Source: an uncultured beta proteobacterium (GTDB lineage: Bacteria; Pseudomonadota; Gammaproteobacteria; Burkholderiales; Rhodocyclaceae). Taken from it: a DNA stretch of 46,835 nt. Under the pieces are notes generated by a model. It saw only the letters and a program-made list of their open reading frames with translations. It made no database searches and was not told where the DNA came from. This document shows, one piece after another, positions 36,578 to 46,797 of this stretch (the stretch's first letter is position 1; every line of letters starts with the position of its first letter). Where the stretch lies: NCBI GenBank assembly GCA_903886975.1, contig CAISOB010000112.1:1-46835 (forward strand), read 5' to 3'. Both the position numbers and the translations under genes were made by a program.

Positions 36578-38416
36578 ATGCGCCATAACTCCCGCAATTA
36601 TTCCCGCAGCTCTGCCGACTTTCGCGTCAGGCCGGCCAAGGACTCGCGCGTCTGGCAGACCGTAAACAGCCTCCTGCCCTATCTCTGGCAATACCGCTGG
36701 CGGGTGCTGCTGGCGCTGTCCTGCCTGGTCTGCGCGAAGCTTGCCAATGTCGCGGTGCCGATGGTCTTCAAGCAGATGATCGACGAGCTGACCAGCACCC
36801 AACTGCCGCTCGCGCTGCCCTTGCTGCTGCTGACGCTATACGGGGCGCTGCGCTTTTCGACCTCGCTTTTCACCGAGCTGCGCGAAATTCTCTTTGCCCG
36901 CGTCACGCAACAGGCGGTTCGCCGCCTGGCGCTCGAAGTGTTTCGTCACCTGCACGCGCTGTCGCTGCGCTTTCACCTCGAGCGCCAGACCGGCGGCGTG
37001 TCACGCGACATCGAACGCGGCAGCCGCTCGATCTCGAGCCTGATCAGCTACACCCTCTACTCGATCCTGCCGACCCTGGTCGAGATTTCGCTGGTGCTCG
37101 GCATCCTCTTCGTCAAGTACGACAGCGGTTTCGTCGTCATCACGGCACTCTCGCTCGCCGCCTACATCCTGTTCACGGTCAAGGTCAGCAACTGGCGCAT
37201 CGGCCTGCGCCGCCAGGTCAACGACAGCGACTCGGCGGCCAATTCGCAAGCCATCGACAGCCTGCTCAACTACGAAACGGTGAAGTATTTCAACAACGAG
37301 GATTACGAGGCCGGGCGCTACGACGCGCACCTGCTGCGCTGGCAGGACGCGGCGACCAAGAGCCAGATTTCGCTCTCCTGGCTCAACCTCGGCCAGCAGA
37401 TCATCATCGCCTGCGGCGTCACCGCGATGATGTGGCGCGCGGCAGCCGGCGTCGTTGCCGGGACGATGACCATAGGCGACCTGGTGCTGGTCAACGCTTT
37501 CCTGATCCAGCTTTACATGCCGCTGAGTTTTCTCGGCGTGATCTACCGCGAAATCCGCCAGTCGCTGGCCGACATCGAGCGCCTGTTCGACCTGCTCGCC
37601 GTTGATCGCGAAATCGCCGATGCGCCGGGCGCCGTCGCCCTGCCGGCCGGACCGGTGGCAGTGCGCTTTGCCGCAGTCGATTTCTCTTACGAGCCCAAGC
37701 GGCAGATCCTCTTCGACGTCAGTTTCGAAATTCCGCGCGGTCATACGGTCGCCGTCGTCGGCGAGTCGGGGTCGGGAAAATCGACGCTCGCGCGGCTGCT
37801 CTACCGTTTCTACGACATCGACGCCGGCAGCATCCGCATCAACAACCGCGACCTGCGCGAACTGACGCAGCAGAGCCTGCGCGCGGCGATCGCCATCGTG
37901 CCGCAGGACACCGTGCTGTTCAACGACACGATCTACTACAACATCCAGTACGGCCGGCCGCAGGCGAGCCGCGCCGAAGTGCTGGCGGCGGCGCAGGCCG
38001 CGCAACTCGCCGATTTCATCGAGCTCTTGCCCGACGGCTACGAAACACGCGTCGGCGAGCGCGGGCTCAAGCTCTCGGGTGGCGAAAAGCAGCGCGTGGC
38101 TATCGCTCGCGCGCTGCTCAAGAATCCGCCGCTGCTGATTTTCGACGAAGCGACCTCGGCGCTCGACTCGAAAACCGAGAAAGCCATTCAGGCCAGTCTC
38201 GACGCCGCGGCGCGCGGGCGCACGACCCTAGTCATCGCCCACCGCCTGTCGACGATCATGAACGCCGATGCGATCCTGGTCATCGACAACGGCCGCATCG
38301 TGGAACGCGGCACACATGCGGCGCTGCTCGCGGCGAACGGCCGATACGCACAGATGTGGGCGCTGCAGCAGCAGGAGGAAGAGAGCGAAACGGGGCTTGC
38401 CGCATCGTTGAATTGA
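36578..38416 (+). CDS. ABC exporter of the Atm1 type (AtmA-like), fused permease-ATPase
   Basis: A half-transporter that works as a homodimer in the inner membrane. The 612-residue product has six helices (about residues 35-310) and a nucleotide-binding domain (about 355-600). Motifs are Walker A GESGSGKST, signature LSGGEKQR, Walker B LLIFDEATSALD and the H-loop in VIAHRLSTI. The SLLNYETVKYFNNEDYEAGRYDAHL stretch in the membrane domain is typical of Atm1/HMT1 proteins. Relatives export glutathione conjugates; AtmA of Cupriavidus contributes to nickel and cobalt tolerance. It stands alone, divergent from the fad operon and convergent with the aceA regulator (7 bases). The start lacks a clear ribosome site. 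Confidence 0.9.
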   Translation: MRHNSRNYSRSSADFRVRPAKDSRVWQTVNSLLPYLWQYRWRVLLALSCLVCAKLANVAVPMVFKQMIDELTSTQLPLALPLLLLTLYGALRFSTSLFTELREILFARVTQQAVRRLALEVFRHLHALSLRFHLERQTGGVSRDIERGSRSISSLISYTLYSILPTLVEISLVLGILFVKYDSGFVVITALSLAAYILFTVKVSNWRIGLRRQVNDSDSAANSQAIDSLLNYETVKYFNNEDYEAGRYDAHLLRWQDAATKSQISLSWLNLGQQIIIACGVTAMMWRAAAGVVAGTMTIGDLVLVNAFLIQLYMPLSFLGVIYREIRQSLADIERLFDLLAVDREIADAPGAVALPAGPVAVRFAAVDFSYEPKRQILFDVSFEIPRGHTVAVVGESGSGKSTLARLLYRFYDIDAGSIRINNRDLRELTQQSLRAAIAIVPQDTVLFNDTIYYNIQYGRPQASRAEVLAAAQAAQLADFIELLPDGYETRVGERGLKLSGGEKQRVAIARALLKNPPLLIFDEATSALDSKTEKAIQASLDAAARGRTTLVIAHRLSTIMNADAILVIDNGRIVERGTHAALLAANGRYAQMWALQQQEEESETGLAASLN

Positions 38417-38423
38417 GCGGCAT

Positions 38424-39977
38424 TCAGCCTTTCAAGGACTCCAGAATCTCTTGCCGCACGTCAGTGATATCGCGGGCGCGCGTCGCCTCGACGTTGCCGC
38501 AGTTTCCCGCTCGCGAGCAGCGCGTGCTGCGCGGACAGATGATCTGCGCGTTGTTGCGCAAGGACTCTTCGACCCAGGCGATGTTCAGCACCTTGGCCAC
38601 CGCAGCGATTGCCTCGGCTTCGGGCTTGCGGATTTTCGCGCTGCCGCCATGGCGTCGGCATTCCTCGGCGATGCGCTCGACGAGCTGCGGCGCATCGACG
38701 CCGTTGGCCACAAGCGCCGGCGCGAGATCGACGCCGACCGAAAGCACATGCGGATTGCCGGCCATGTCGCGCGTTCGCAGCGAATGGCAGCAGTAAAGCG
38801 ACCAGCGCTCTTCGTCGCGCAAGACGGAGATCTGCGATCCCGCTTCGGCGCTGCTGTCGCCGATGAGCCGGAACACCGCCCAGTTGGGGCACGGATCGGA
38901 GACTTGCGTCATATTGCCCCAGGGCAGCGGAATGCCGTTACCGCGGTAGACCGCGCGCAGCAGGCCGGGCGGATAGGCGTCAAAGAAATGCCAGTACGGA
39001 TACGGCGAGACTTTGGTCATTCGGCGCATGATTACGGCCGGCGTCAGCACGAGCTTCTTTCCCACTTCGACGCGGTAGCGTTCGCGGGTGAGCAGCCGGC
39101 GAAACGGCTGTTTCGGACAGAGCAGTGCGCCGGCGAAGAAGCTGCACTCGAAATCGCGCCAGGCGTGCAGGACATCGCGCGGATCCATTCCGGCGACGTT
39201 GCCGCCGGCCTCGGGACAGCCGCCCGTCTCGCCGCCGGTCGCGTGCGGCGACTTGAAACCGTCGCCGCCATGCAGAACCTTGTGCGCGAGATGTCCGGCC
39301 AGATCGAATTTCAAACGCGCCGGATCGGCTTGCAAGGCCTTGTTCAGATACACCGTGCCCGGCGCTTCGTAAAACGAGCGCACCAGGCTGCGTAACTCGC
39401 GGCCCTGGCTGCGCGCCAGAACGGGCTTGCGCTCGAACCAGCGCAGCTCGAGCCCATGCGCCTTGCACAGCCGGGTCAGGTCGTCGACGGTCAAGGGGAA
39501 AGCGCGCTTGCCGACGTCCTCCGCGGCTCTTTCGAGGTCGGGGAATTCGTTGCGCGAACTTTCCTGGTAGGAGCGGATCAGCAGGTGGGCGAACTGGCGG
39601 CCCGAGGTGCCGGTCTGCGACAGCAGCTCCGGAATCGCTGATTGCAGCAATTCCTTGGAAAACAGAAAGGACGGTTCGAGCGGGACCTTCGTCGCACCGC
39701 CGGCGCCAGGCGCCGCCGCGACCGGCGCGATCGCCGCATTCTGATCGGAGAACCAAGCGATGCTGCGCTGAAATACCTTGGCGAAGAGCAGCAAGACCTG
39801 CTCCGAGGGAAACCGGCGCCCGCCTTCGATCATGCTCAGGTACGACACCGAGGGCGCCGCCTGCGCATCGATCGCGATGCAGCGCAGCGACAGTTCTTCG
39901 AGGGTCATGTGGTTCTGCTTGCGCAAGGCGCGCAACTTCGCCCCGAGAAAGTGGCTGTTCCTGGCTAGTCCGGTCAT
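38424..39977 (-). CDS. XRE-family regulator of the RamB/short-chain fatty acyl type, next to aceA
   Basis: A predicted DNA-binding regulator of acetate or glyoxylate metabolism. The 517-residue product has an N-terminal XRE HTH (about residues 9-72; LRALRKQNHMTLEELSLRC, SYLSMIEGGRRFPS). A long middle region follows, with HLAHKVLHGGD reminiscent of the peptidase-like fold in this family, and a C-terminal domain ending in a cysteine cluster (CPRSTRCSRAGNC, about 485-497). Size and layout recall RamB, which controls aceA in corynebacteria, and DUF3612 proteins. It is divergent from aceA with 158 bases between start codons, full of AACTTT repeats. Regulation of aceA is inferred from this arrangement. 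Confidence 0.85.
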   Translation of the reverse strand: MTGLARNSHFLGAKLRALRKQNHMTLEELSLRCIAIDAQAAPSVSYLSMIEGGRRFPSEQVLLLFAKVFQRSIAWFSDQNAAIAPVAAAPGAGGATKVPLEPSFLFSKELLQSAIPELLSQTGTSGRQFAHLLIRSYQESSRNEFPDLERAAEDVGKRAFPLTVDDLTRLCKAHGLELRWFERKPVLARSQGRELRSLVRSFYEAPGTVYLNKALQADPARLKFDLAGHLAHKVLHGGDGFKSPHATGGETGGCPEAGGNVAGMDPRDVLHAWRDFECSFFAGALLCPKQPFRRLLTRERYRVEVGKKLVLTPAVIMRRMTKVSPYPYWHFFDAYPPGLLRAVYRGNGIPLPWGNMTQVSDPCPNWAVFRLIGDSSAEAGSQISVLRDEERWSLYCCHSLRTRDMAGNPHVLSVGVDLAPALVANGVDAPQLVERIAEECRRHGGSAKIRKPEAEAIAAVAKVLNIAWVEESLRNNAQIICPRSTRCSRAGNCGNVEATRARDITDVRQEILESLKG

Positions 39978-40022
39978 CGCTGCTCCTGTGAATCTTCCGC
40001 CGCGGCGGCTCCCGGCGGCAGA

Positions 40023-40070
40023 TTGTCAACTTTACATTGTGAACTTTCTATTTGTAAAGTTCGCAACTTT
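40023..40070. promoter_or_regulatory. AACTTT repeat cluster in the aceA/regulator control region
   Basis: AACTTT occurs at 40028-40033, 40042-40047 and 40065-40070, and inverted (AAAGTT) at 40056-40061. The first two lie in a tandem TTGT(C/G)AACTTT repeat with a 14-bp period (40023-40033, 40037-40047). The last two form a perfect AAAGTT-CGC-AACTTT palindrome. Four copies within 48 bp of an otherwise GC-rich region strongly suggest an operator, probably for the divergent XRE regulator. RamB sites in corynebacteria also contain an AAAGTTTGCA-like core, which is a resemblance only. Confidence 0.7.
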
Positions 40071-40071
40071 G

Positions 40072-40090
40072 CGGCGCTAGGATAGCGCCG
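40072..40090. repeat. 19-bp palindrome in the aceA leader
   Basis: CGGCGCTA-GGA-TAGCGCCG is a perfect 8-bp inverted repeat with a three-base centre, two bases past the AACTTT cluster and 45 bases before the aceA start codon. It could be a second operator or an RNA hairpin in the aceA leader. It has no T-run, so it is not a standard terminator. Confidence 0.5.
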
Positions 40091-40135
40091 TGATCTTTTT
40101 CGATCAACACCATCGATACGAAAGGAAGTCTTGCC

Positions 40136-41467
<1,332 letters not shown>

Positions 41468-41513
41468 CCGGGCGGAATCTATTCCATTTCAACCCGCCGA
41501 AAGGAGAATCATC

Positions 41514-41702
41514 ATGCAAGTCAATCTTGAACGTCGAAACGGCGCGGACCGTAGACAGCCTGGCCGGTCTTCAATGGCGAGCGTCGGCCAAGCCTCGCGC
41601 TGGAACGAAGCGGCGTTTGGCGCCATGGCAGGTGACGGCAATGAGCCCTATGATCCTTACGACCCCTACTGGGAACCCTTGCCGGGTCAGGATGACGATT
41701 GA
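41514..41702 (+). CDS. Small 62-residue protein of unknown function, downstream of aceA
   Basis: I do not recognise it. It has an excellent ribosome site (AAAGGAG, seven bases before ATG 41514) and lies 46 bases after aceA on the same strand, so it is probably co-transcribed. The N-terminus is basic with an ERRNGADRR motif, seen as ERRxGxDRR in various signalling proteins. The C-terminus is acidic and aromatic: two DPY repeats, then W, and three final aspartates. There is no signal peptide or membrane helix. Its stop codon directly abuts that of the convergent TfoX-like gene. A regulatory or binding partner for isocitrate lyase is a guess only. Confidence 0.7.
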   Translation: MQVNLERRNGADRRQPGRSSMASVGQASRWNEAAFGAMAGDGNEPYDPYDPYWEPLPGQDDD

Positions 41703-42029
41703 TTAGCGGGCCCGGGCGCCTCTTACGAACTCAAGCGACGCCCGAAACAGTTCGAGATCTTGCGCGTAGTCCGCGGCATCGGCCCGATCGATTTGAATCC
41801 ATTCGCGCGTGCTTGACATCCCGCGCGGTTGAAATGGCACGACGTCGCTTCGCGAGAATTGCAACTCGGACGCCGTGGCGGCAGGCACACGCAGGCCAAC
41901 GCCGTTTCCGCTGATGCAGGCGAACATCTTGTCGTTGACGAAGAAGGCATCGAGGTCGCTAATCTTTCTTGCACTGACGCCTGGCAATTGAAGAAGAAGC
42001 GCTTCGATTTGCGCCTTGCGGTTTGTCAT
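41703..42029 (-). CDS. TfoX N-terminal-domain-like small protein
   Basis: A 108-residue protein from ATG 42029 (MTNRKAQIEALLLQLPGVSARKI). The pattern of an early helix, then SARKISDLDAFFVNDKMFACISGNGVGLRVP, a middle VVPFQPRGMSSTREWIQI strand region and a C-terminal helix (DYAQDLELFRASLEFV), resembles the TfoX N-terminal/YjbR-like fold, though the match is loose. No function can be given; full TfoX proteins regulate competence, but single-domain relatives are mostly uncharacterised. The frame is open 19 codons further upstream without better support, and the ribosome site is weak. Confidence 0.65.
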   Translation of the reverse strand: MTNRKAQIEALLLQLPGVSARKISDLDAFFVNDKMFACISGNGVGLRVPAATASELQFSRSDVVPFQPRGMSSTREWIQIDRADAADYAQDLELFRASLEFVRGARAR

Positions 42030-42306
42030 TGGAATTCGGGTATTCAAAGTGGCTCCATCGAGTGTGTGATGCCGAAGGCGATTCAATCTTATGGTGGAAT
42101 GCGCCGGAGCAGGCTGCCAGAGACCGGTGCCGAGGCCGGGGCCTAGTGGCCGAGTCGGGTCGATTTCTGCCGTAGTCTAACGGCTGCTTTCCAATATCGT
42201 CAATGCCGACACCCTATTCCGTCGTCTGCGAAGTGCCGGCCAAGGCTTCGCTTCACTTACGATTCCGGTCATTCATAGAAACGCAGCCGCTCTACGCCCT
42301 GGCGCA
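42030..42306. other. Intergenic stretch without recognised feature
   Basis: This 277-base gap separates the TfoX-like gene from the 3' end of the hybrid kinase gene, both on the minus strand. I see no convincing coding frame, RNA gene, clear terminator or promoter. Several GGCC-rich short palindromes occur near 42130 but have no T-run. Confidence 0.5.
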
Positions 42307-45300
42307 CTATTCCAGGTGCCTGATCAAGGCCGAGAAGAGATCATTGGGGTCAAAGGGTTTGATCAGGCAATCGTTCATGCCGGCTTCCAGAAAGCGATTC
42401 CTGTCCTCGGCAAAGGCGATGGCGGTCATGGCCAGGATGGGCGTGTCCCGGCAAGCGAGAAGCTCGCGGATTTGCCGTGTCGCCTCCAGCCCATTGAGTT
42501 TCGGCATCTGCACATCCATCAGGATGAGCGCGTAGGCCGCCCCCTTGGCCCGGGCTATCGCTTCGAACCCGTCTTCGGCCGTGTCAACCACGAGTCCCGC
42601 GTCTTCCAGAAGAAAGCGGGCCACTTCGAGGTTGACCGGCTCATCGTCAACGACCAGAATGCGCAAGCCTTGGTAGCGCTGGCGAATCAGCGTTTCGGCA
42701 TCAGTGACCGCCATCGATGCGGATTCGTCTCGCCGTTCCTTCTTTTGCAGGACCACGGTAAACCAGAAAGTGCTGCCAACACCGGGGGTACTCCGAGCGC
42801 CCACTTCGCCGCCCATCAGTTCGGCCAGTCGCCGGGTGATCACCAGGCCAAGTCCCGTGCCGCCGTAGCGGCGTGTCGTCGAATTGTCGGCCTGCTCGAA
42901 GGGCCTGAACAGCCGGGGCAAGATGTCCGGCGCAATGCCGATGCCCGTATCCTCGACCTCGAGGCGCATCCGGACACCTTCATCAGCCTCCTCCTGCTTG
43001 ATGGCGCGCAGGGTGATACAGCCCTCTTTGGTGAACTTGATGGCATTGCTGACATAGTTGAGTACTGCCTGTTGCAAGCGCGTCGCGTCGCCCTGCAAGT
43101 TGGCCGGGAAGGAATCGCTCTCGACCCGCAGTCGTAGTCCGTTCTCCTGGGCCCGCGCCCCCATGATCGAATCGATATTGGTCAGCAGACCGCTGACCGA
43201 AACGGGAACATCTTCGAGCACAAATTTTCCGGCTTCAATCTTGGAGAGGTCGAGAATGTCGTCGATGACCTGCAACAGATGATCGCTAGCCGTCTGAATC
43301 TTGTCGAGGCGACTGACTTGCGTCGAATTAAGCTCAGTGCGCCGCAGCAGATGCGACATGCCGAGGATGGCGTTCATCGGCGTGCGAATCTCGTGGCTCA
43401 TGTTCGACAGGAAGGCGCTCTTGGCCAGGTTGGCGGCTTCGGCCGCGTCCTTGGCCCGCGTGAGTTGCTGGTTGGCGTGTTCAAGATCCGCAGTACGGGA
43501 GACCACCAGTTCCTCGAGGTGATGGCGATGCTGTTCGAGTTCTGCTTCAGCCGCTTTGCGGTCGGTGATGTCCTCGTAGATGCCCAGCACGCCGACGGTC
43601 GCGCTGGTGTCATACTTAAACGGAACCTTGGACGTGAGCAACCATATCTGCTGTCCGGCAGCTGTGGTCAGTTGCTCCTCGTAAGCGAGTTTGGGCAAGC
43701 CCGACGCCATGACGGCCAGATCATCAGCGCGGAACAACTCAGCCTGCGCCGCCCCGTTCAGCTGATAATCGTCTTTGCCAATCACATCCTTCGGATGACT
43801 CATCCCGGCATCCCGGGCAAATTCCACGTTGCAGCCGATATAGCGCAAGTCGCTACCTTTCCAGAAGACCCGTACCGGTGTGGTATCGATGATCTTGAGG
43901 AGCAAATTCCGCGATTCGACTACCGCTGCTTCGGCCAGTTTTCGCTCGGTGATGTCCATTATGGTTCCGATCATCGAAAGCGGCTTGCCTTCGGCATCGA
44001 AATCAAGTTTCCCCCGACCGAAAACCCAGCGCAGTTCGCCGTCGGATTTGCGAACTATCCGATATTCGCGATTGAACGCCTGGCGTGCGGCGATCACATC
44101 TTCCTTCAAATACCGGCTCATCTCGCTCGCATCGTCCGCATGAACGAGGCTTTCCCAGCTCTGAATGTTTCTTTCGGAGTTCCCTTCGATCCCGAATAGC
44201 TGATCGAGAACTTCCGACGATTCCCAGACGCCGCTCTTCAAATCGAGGCGGTACGAACCGATGAAAGCGGCGCGCTGCGACTCTTTGAAGAACTCCTCGC
44301 TGTTGCGCAAGGCTTCATTGGCGCGCAGGCGATCGGTCACAGCCCAGACCGTTTCCATCAGAAGCGAGATCTGAAGGACGTCGGATTGCAAATAGTCGCT
44401 TGGCTTGTTGGCGACGCCGACCACGCCGACAATCTTCCCGTCCTTGAAAACCGGAATTGCCATGCACCGCAGGAGTTGAACATGCCCGTCCGGATGTCCC
44501 GTTTTCAGCGAGTGATGCGCCGGGAAATCGTTAACGATGACCGGCTTGCTCTGCCGAACCGCTTCGCCCCACAAACTGGTCATGTCCAACTCGCCGGAGC
44601 TGAACGGATTGGCAACGGCGCGTCGCGCCATCTCATCTCCGGACCCGGTGTCGAGTACGAATTCCTTGCGCTCTTCGAGGTAATCGTAGATATATCCGAT
44701 CTTGCTATCGGACAGCCGAATGGCTTGCTCCAGCGCGAAGTCCAGGAATTCCTGGATGGTTCCTGCCGGATGGCGCAAGACATCCACAAGCCGCTGCAGC
44801 AGCGACTCATTCCGGCGAATCTCTTCCTCGGCCTTCCTGCGTTCGGTGATGTCGCGGATCGCCGCCGCATGCAGGCGCTTTCCTTTTTCCTCGAAATAGC
44901 TCGCAGCGATTTCGACCAGGAAGACCGAACCATCCTTCTTCCGGTGCCAACGCTCGGGCACCATTGGGACTTCGCAAGCAATTGCCTGCCGCGAGTCGTC
45001 GGCTTGAGCGGAGAGGTCGTTGACCTTGAGGTTAAGGAACTCGTCGTGGCTGTAGCCATAGAGTTCGTTGGCCGCAGCGTTCGCATCAAGGACGGACTGG
45101 CTGTCCATGTCGACGATCAGGATGGCGTCGGATTCCCCCTCGAAAAGCCCGCGGTAGCGCGCCTCGGAATCGCGCAGGGCGAGCTCTGCCTTCTTGCGTT
45201 CGGCGATATACATCACTGTCGAGCGGATCGCGGAGATCTTGCCATCGCTGTCGCGGCGAAGCATATCCTTGATGAGTGCCGGAATCGTCGTGCCGTCTTT

Positions 45301-46668
45301 CTTGCGGTAGCTCCGCTCGAAATTTTCTCCGAGCGGCATGGTGCCGGCGAGCTTGTTTAGCGTTGCCGCGTGCGATACCTGTCGCTCGTCAATGAATTCC
45401 CAGACGTAATGCCCAAGAATCTCGTCGGCTGAGTAACCGAGGACCGCAAGTTCGGTCTTGTTGACATGGGTAATACGACCCTCAGCATCGTATTCGTGAT
45501 AACCGACCGGCGTTTCGTTGAAGAGCTCTCGATATTGAGACTCGCTTTCCCGCAACGCGGCTTCCCTTTGCAGCAGGGATTTCAGCAGGCGGTTGAAGCC
45601 GCCGATAAGGTGGCCGATTTCGTCCTGGCGCGTAATCGGCAAAGGCTGCGGATGCCCGTCCTGTTCGCTGAGGCTGGCCAGGATTTGCATGGTCGAGAAG
45701 ATCGGGGACAGCTGGCGCCGCATCAGCCAGCCGATCAGGCCTGTCGCCAGCAGAGTCAATAACAGGGTGGCCAGCAACATGTGCCGCTGCATGGCGCGGA
45801 TCGGCGCGAAGGCTTCGGCAACGGGCAGCGTCGTAGCCAGGTACCAGCCGGCGGCCGGAATGCTCTTGTGGGAAGTCATGACGGCAATGCCTTTGGCATT
45901 GACAAAGCGCGTCGAGCCCTCAAAGCCGGCCATGAAACTGTCGACGACTGGATCGATTCCCGCGGCTGGAAAAGGACCCATGATACGATCCCTGTCGGTG
46001 GCAGTGACCACCAGGCGGTACTGCGGGGCGACCAGCAAATAGCCGCCGGTCTTGCCGTAGCGGTTATTGACGGTTTGATCGAGGAAATTGGCCTGGCCCA
46101 GATTCACGACGCCGGACAGTGCGCCGATCACCAAGCCTTGCCCGTTGCGGATGGGTACCGTCATCAGAAAACTTGGCGCGAGCAGTTTTTTGCCCAGGCT
46201 CGGCCGGCTGATCGACGATCTTCCTTCCTTGATCGCGGCGACCACCGACTCACGATCGGCGTACTCGACGCCGACCCGCCCGATCACCGGCGTGTCGGCA
46301 ATGGCGATGAAGTCGGGGCGGTAGGCAATCAGGCCGCCGTTGAACATGCTATGCAGAGCCAGGCGGTCCTCCAGAAAGGCCTGCAACTTTGCCTGGTTCT
46401 CCATCAAAGGCGCTGTCCTTTCGGCAACTCGTGTCAGGGCGTCAAAGCGCAAGCTCAATTCGCCGTCGATCGACTTCGCTACAGCCGCGACGGTTGAAAA
46501 CTGCTGCTCGCCCAAATGACGCTCCATGTCGGAACGCAACATCTGAATGGCGAAGAACGACAAGGACCAGAAGCTCAACAGGAAGATGAGCAACGCCGCC
46601 AGCGTGATCTTGGCCTTCAGCGAATGCCGGAACCTGTCCAGGGCTTCGATCAGGATGCTTGGGCTCAT
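42307..46668 (-). CDS. Hybrid sensor histidine kinase with Cache, HAMP, multiple PAS, GAF and a receiver domain
   Basis: A 1453-residue inner-membrane sensor. A membrane helix (about 20-43) is followed by a periplasmic dCache-like domain (45-290), a second helix (297-317), a HAMP-like segment (about 318-370), PAS domains (about 376-490 and 503-620), a GAF domain (about 630-790) and two more PAS domains (about 805-920 and 930-1045). A coiled coil leads to the kinase: SHEIRTPMN with the phospho-accepting His, N-box NAIKF, DTGIGIAP and GGTGLGL. The C-terminal receiver has VVDDEP, phospho-acceptor Asp in MDVQMPKLNG, and the conserved Lys in IKPFDP. All key residues look intact. No partner response regulator is adjacent. 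The signal sensed is unknown. AAGG precedes the ATG at 46668. Confidence 0.93.
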   Translation of the reverse strand: MSPSILIEALDRFRHSLKAKITLAALLIFLLSFWSLSFFAIQMLRSDMERHLGEQQFSTVAAVAKSIDGELSLRFDALTRVAERTAPLMENQAKLQAFLEDRLALHSMFNGGLIAYRPDFIAIADTPVIGRVGVEYADRESVVAAIKEGRSSISRPSLGKKLLAPSFLMTVPIRNGQGLVIGALSGVVNLGQANFLDQTVNNRYGKTGGYLLVAPQYRLVVTATDRDRIMGPFPAAGIDPVVDSFMAGFEGSTRFVNAKGIAVMTSHKSIPAAGWYLATTLPVAEAFAPIRAMQRHMLLATLLLTLLATGLIGWLMRRQLSPIFSTMQILASLSEQDGHPQPLPITRQDEIGHLIGGFNRLLKSLLQREAALRESESQYRELFNETPVGYHEYDAEGRITHVNKTELAVLGYSADEILGHYVWEFIDERQVSHAATLNKLAGTMPLGENFERSYRKKDGTTIPALIKDMLRRDSDGKISAIRSTVMYIAERKKAELALRDSEARYRGLFEGESDAILIVDMDSQSVLDANAAANELYGYSHDEFLNLKVNDLSAQADDSRQAIACEVPMVPERWHRKKDGSVFLVEIAASYFEEKGKRLHAAAIRDITERRKAEEEIRRNESLLQRLVDVLRHPAGTIQEFLDFALEQAIRLSDSKIGYIYDYLEERKEFVLDTGSGDEMARRAVANPFSSGELDMTSLWGEAVRQSKPVIVNDFPAHHSLKTGHPDGHVQLLRCMAIPVFKDGKIVGVVGVANKPSDYLQSDVLQISLLMETVWAVTDRLRANEALRNSEEFFKESQRAAFIGSYRLDLKSGVWESSEVLDQLFGIEGNSERNIQSWESLVHADDASEMSRYLKEDVIAARQAFNREYRIVRKSDGELRWVFGRGKLDFDAEGKPLSMIGTIMDITERKLAEAAVVESRNLLLKIIDTTPVRVFWKGSDLRYIGCNVEFARDAGMSHPKDVIGKDDYQLNGAAQAELFRADDLAVMASGLPKLAYEEQLTTAAGQQIWLLTSKVPFKYDTSATVGVLGIYEDITDRKAAEAELEQHRHHLEELVVSRTADLEHANQQLTRAKDAAEAANLAKSAFLSNMSHEIRTPMNAILGMSHLLRRTELNSTQVSRLDKIQTASDHLLQVIDDILDLSKIEAGKFVLEDVPVSVSGLLTNIDSIMGARAQENGLRLRVESDSFPANLQGDATRLQQAVLNYVSNAIKFTKEGCITLRAIKQEEADEGVRMRLEVEDTGIGIAPDILPRLFRPFEQADNSTTRRYGGTGLGLVITRRLAELMGGEVGARSTPGVGSTFWFTVVLQKKERRDESASMAVTDAETLIRQRYQGLRILVVDDEPVNLEVARFLLEDAGLVVDTAEDGFEAIARAKGAAYALILMDVQMPKLNGLEATRQIRELLACRDTPILAMTAIAFAEDRNRFLEAGMNDCLIKPFDPNDLFSALIRHLE

Positions 46669-46779
46669 GAGGGAATCGCCTTCTCAACGATTTTCCGCCG
46701 GGTGCTGATACTCCTGTGAATGGCGCGGAATTGGGAGCCAGCGAGGCGGAGCAAAAGGTAGCCAGTCGATTGCTTGAAA

Positions 46780-46797
46780 TGGACTCCTGAGAGTCCA
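46780..46797. repeat. Short inverted repeat upstream of the hybrid kinase gene
   Basis: TGGACTC-CTGA-GAGTCCA is a perfect 7-bp stem with a four-base loop, 111 bases upstream of the kinase start codon. It could end the next gene to the right (outside the window), bind a regulator, or be chance. There is no T-run. Confidence 0.3.
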
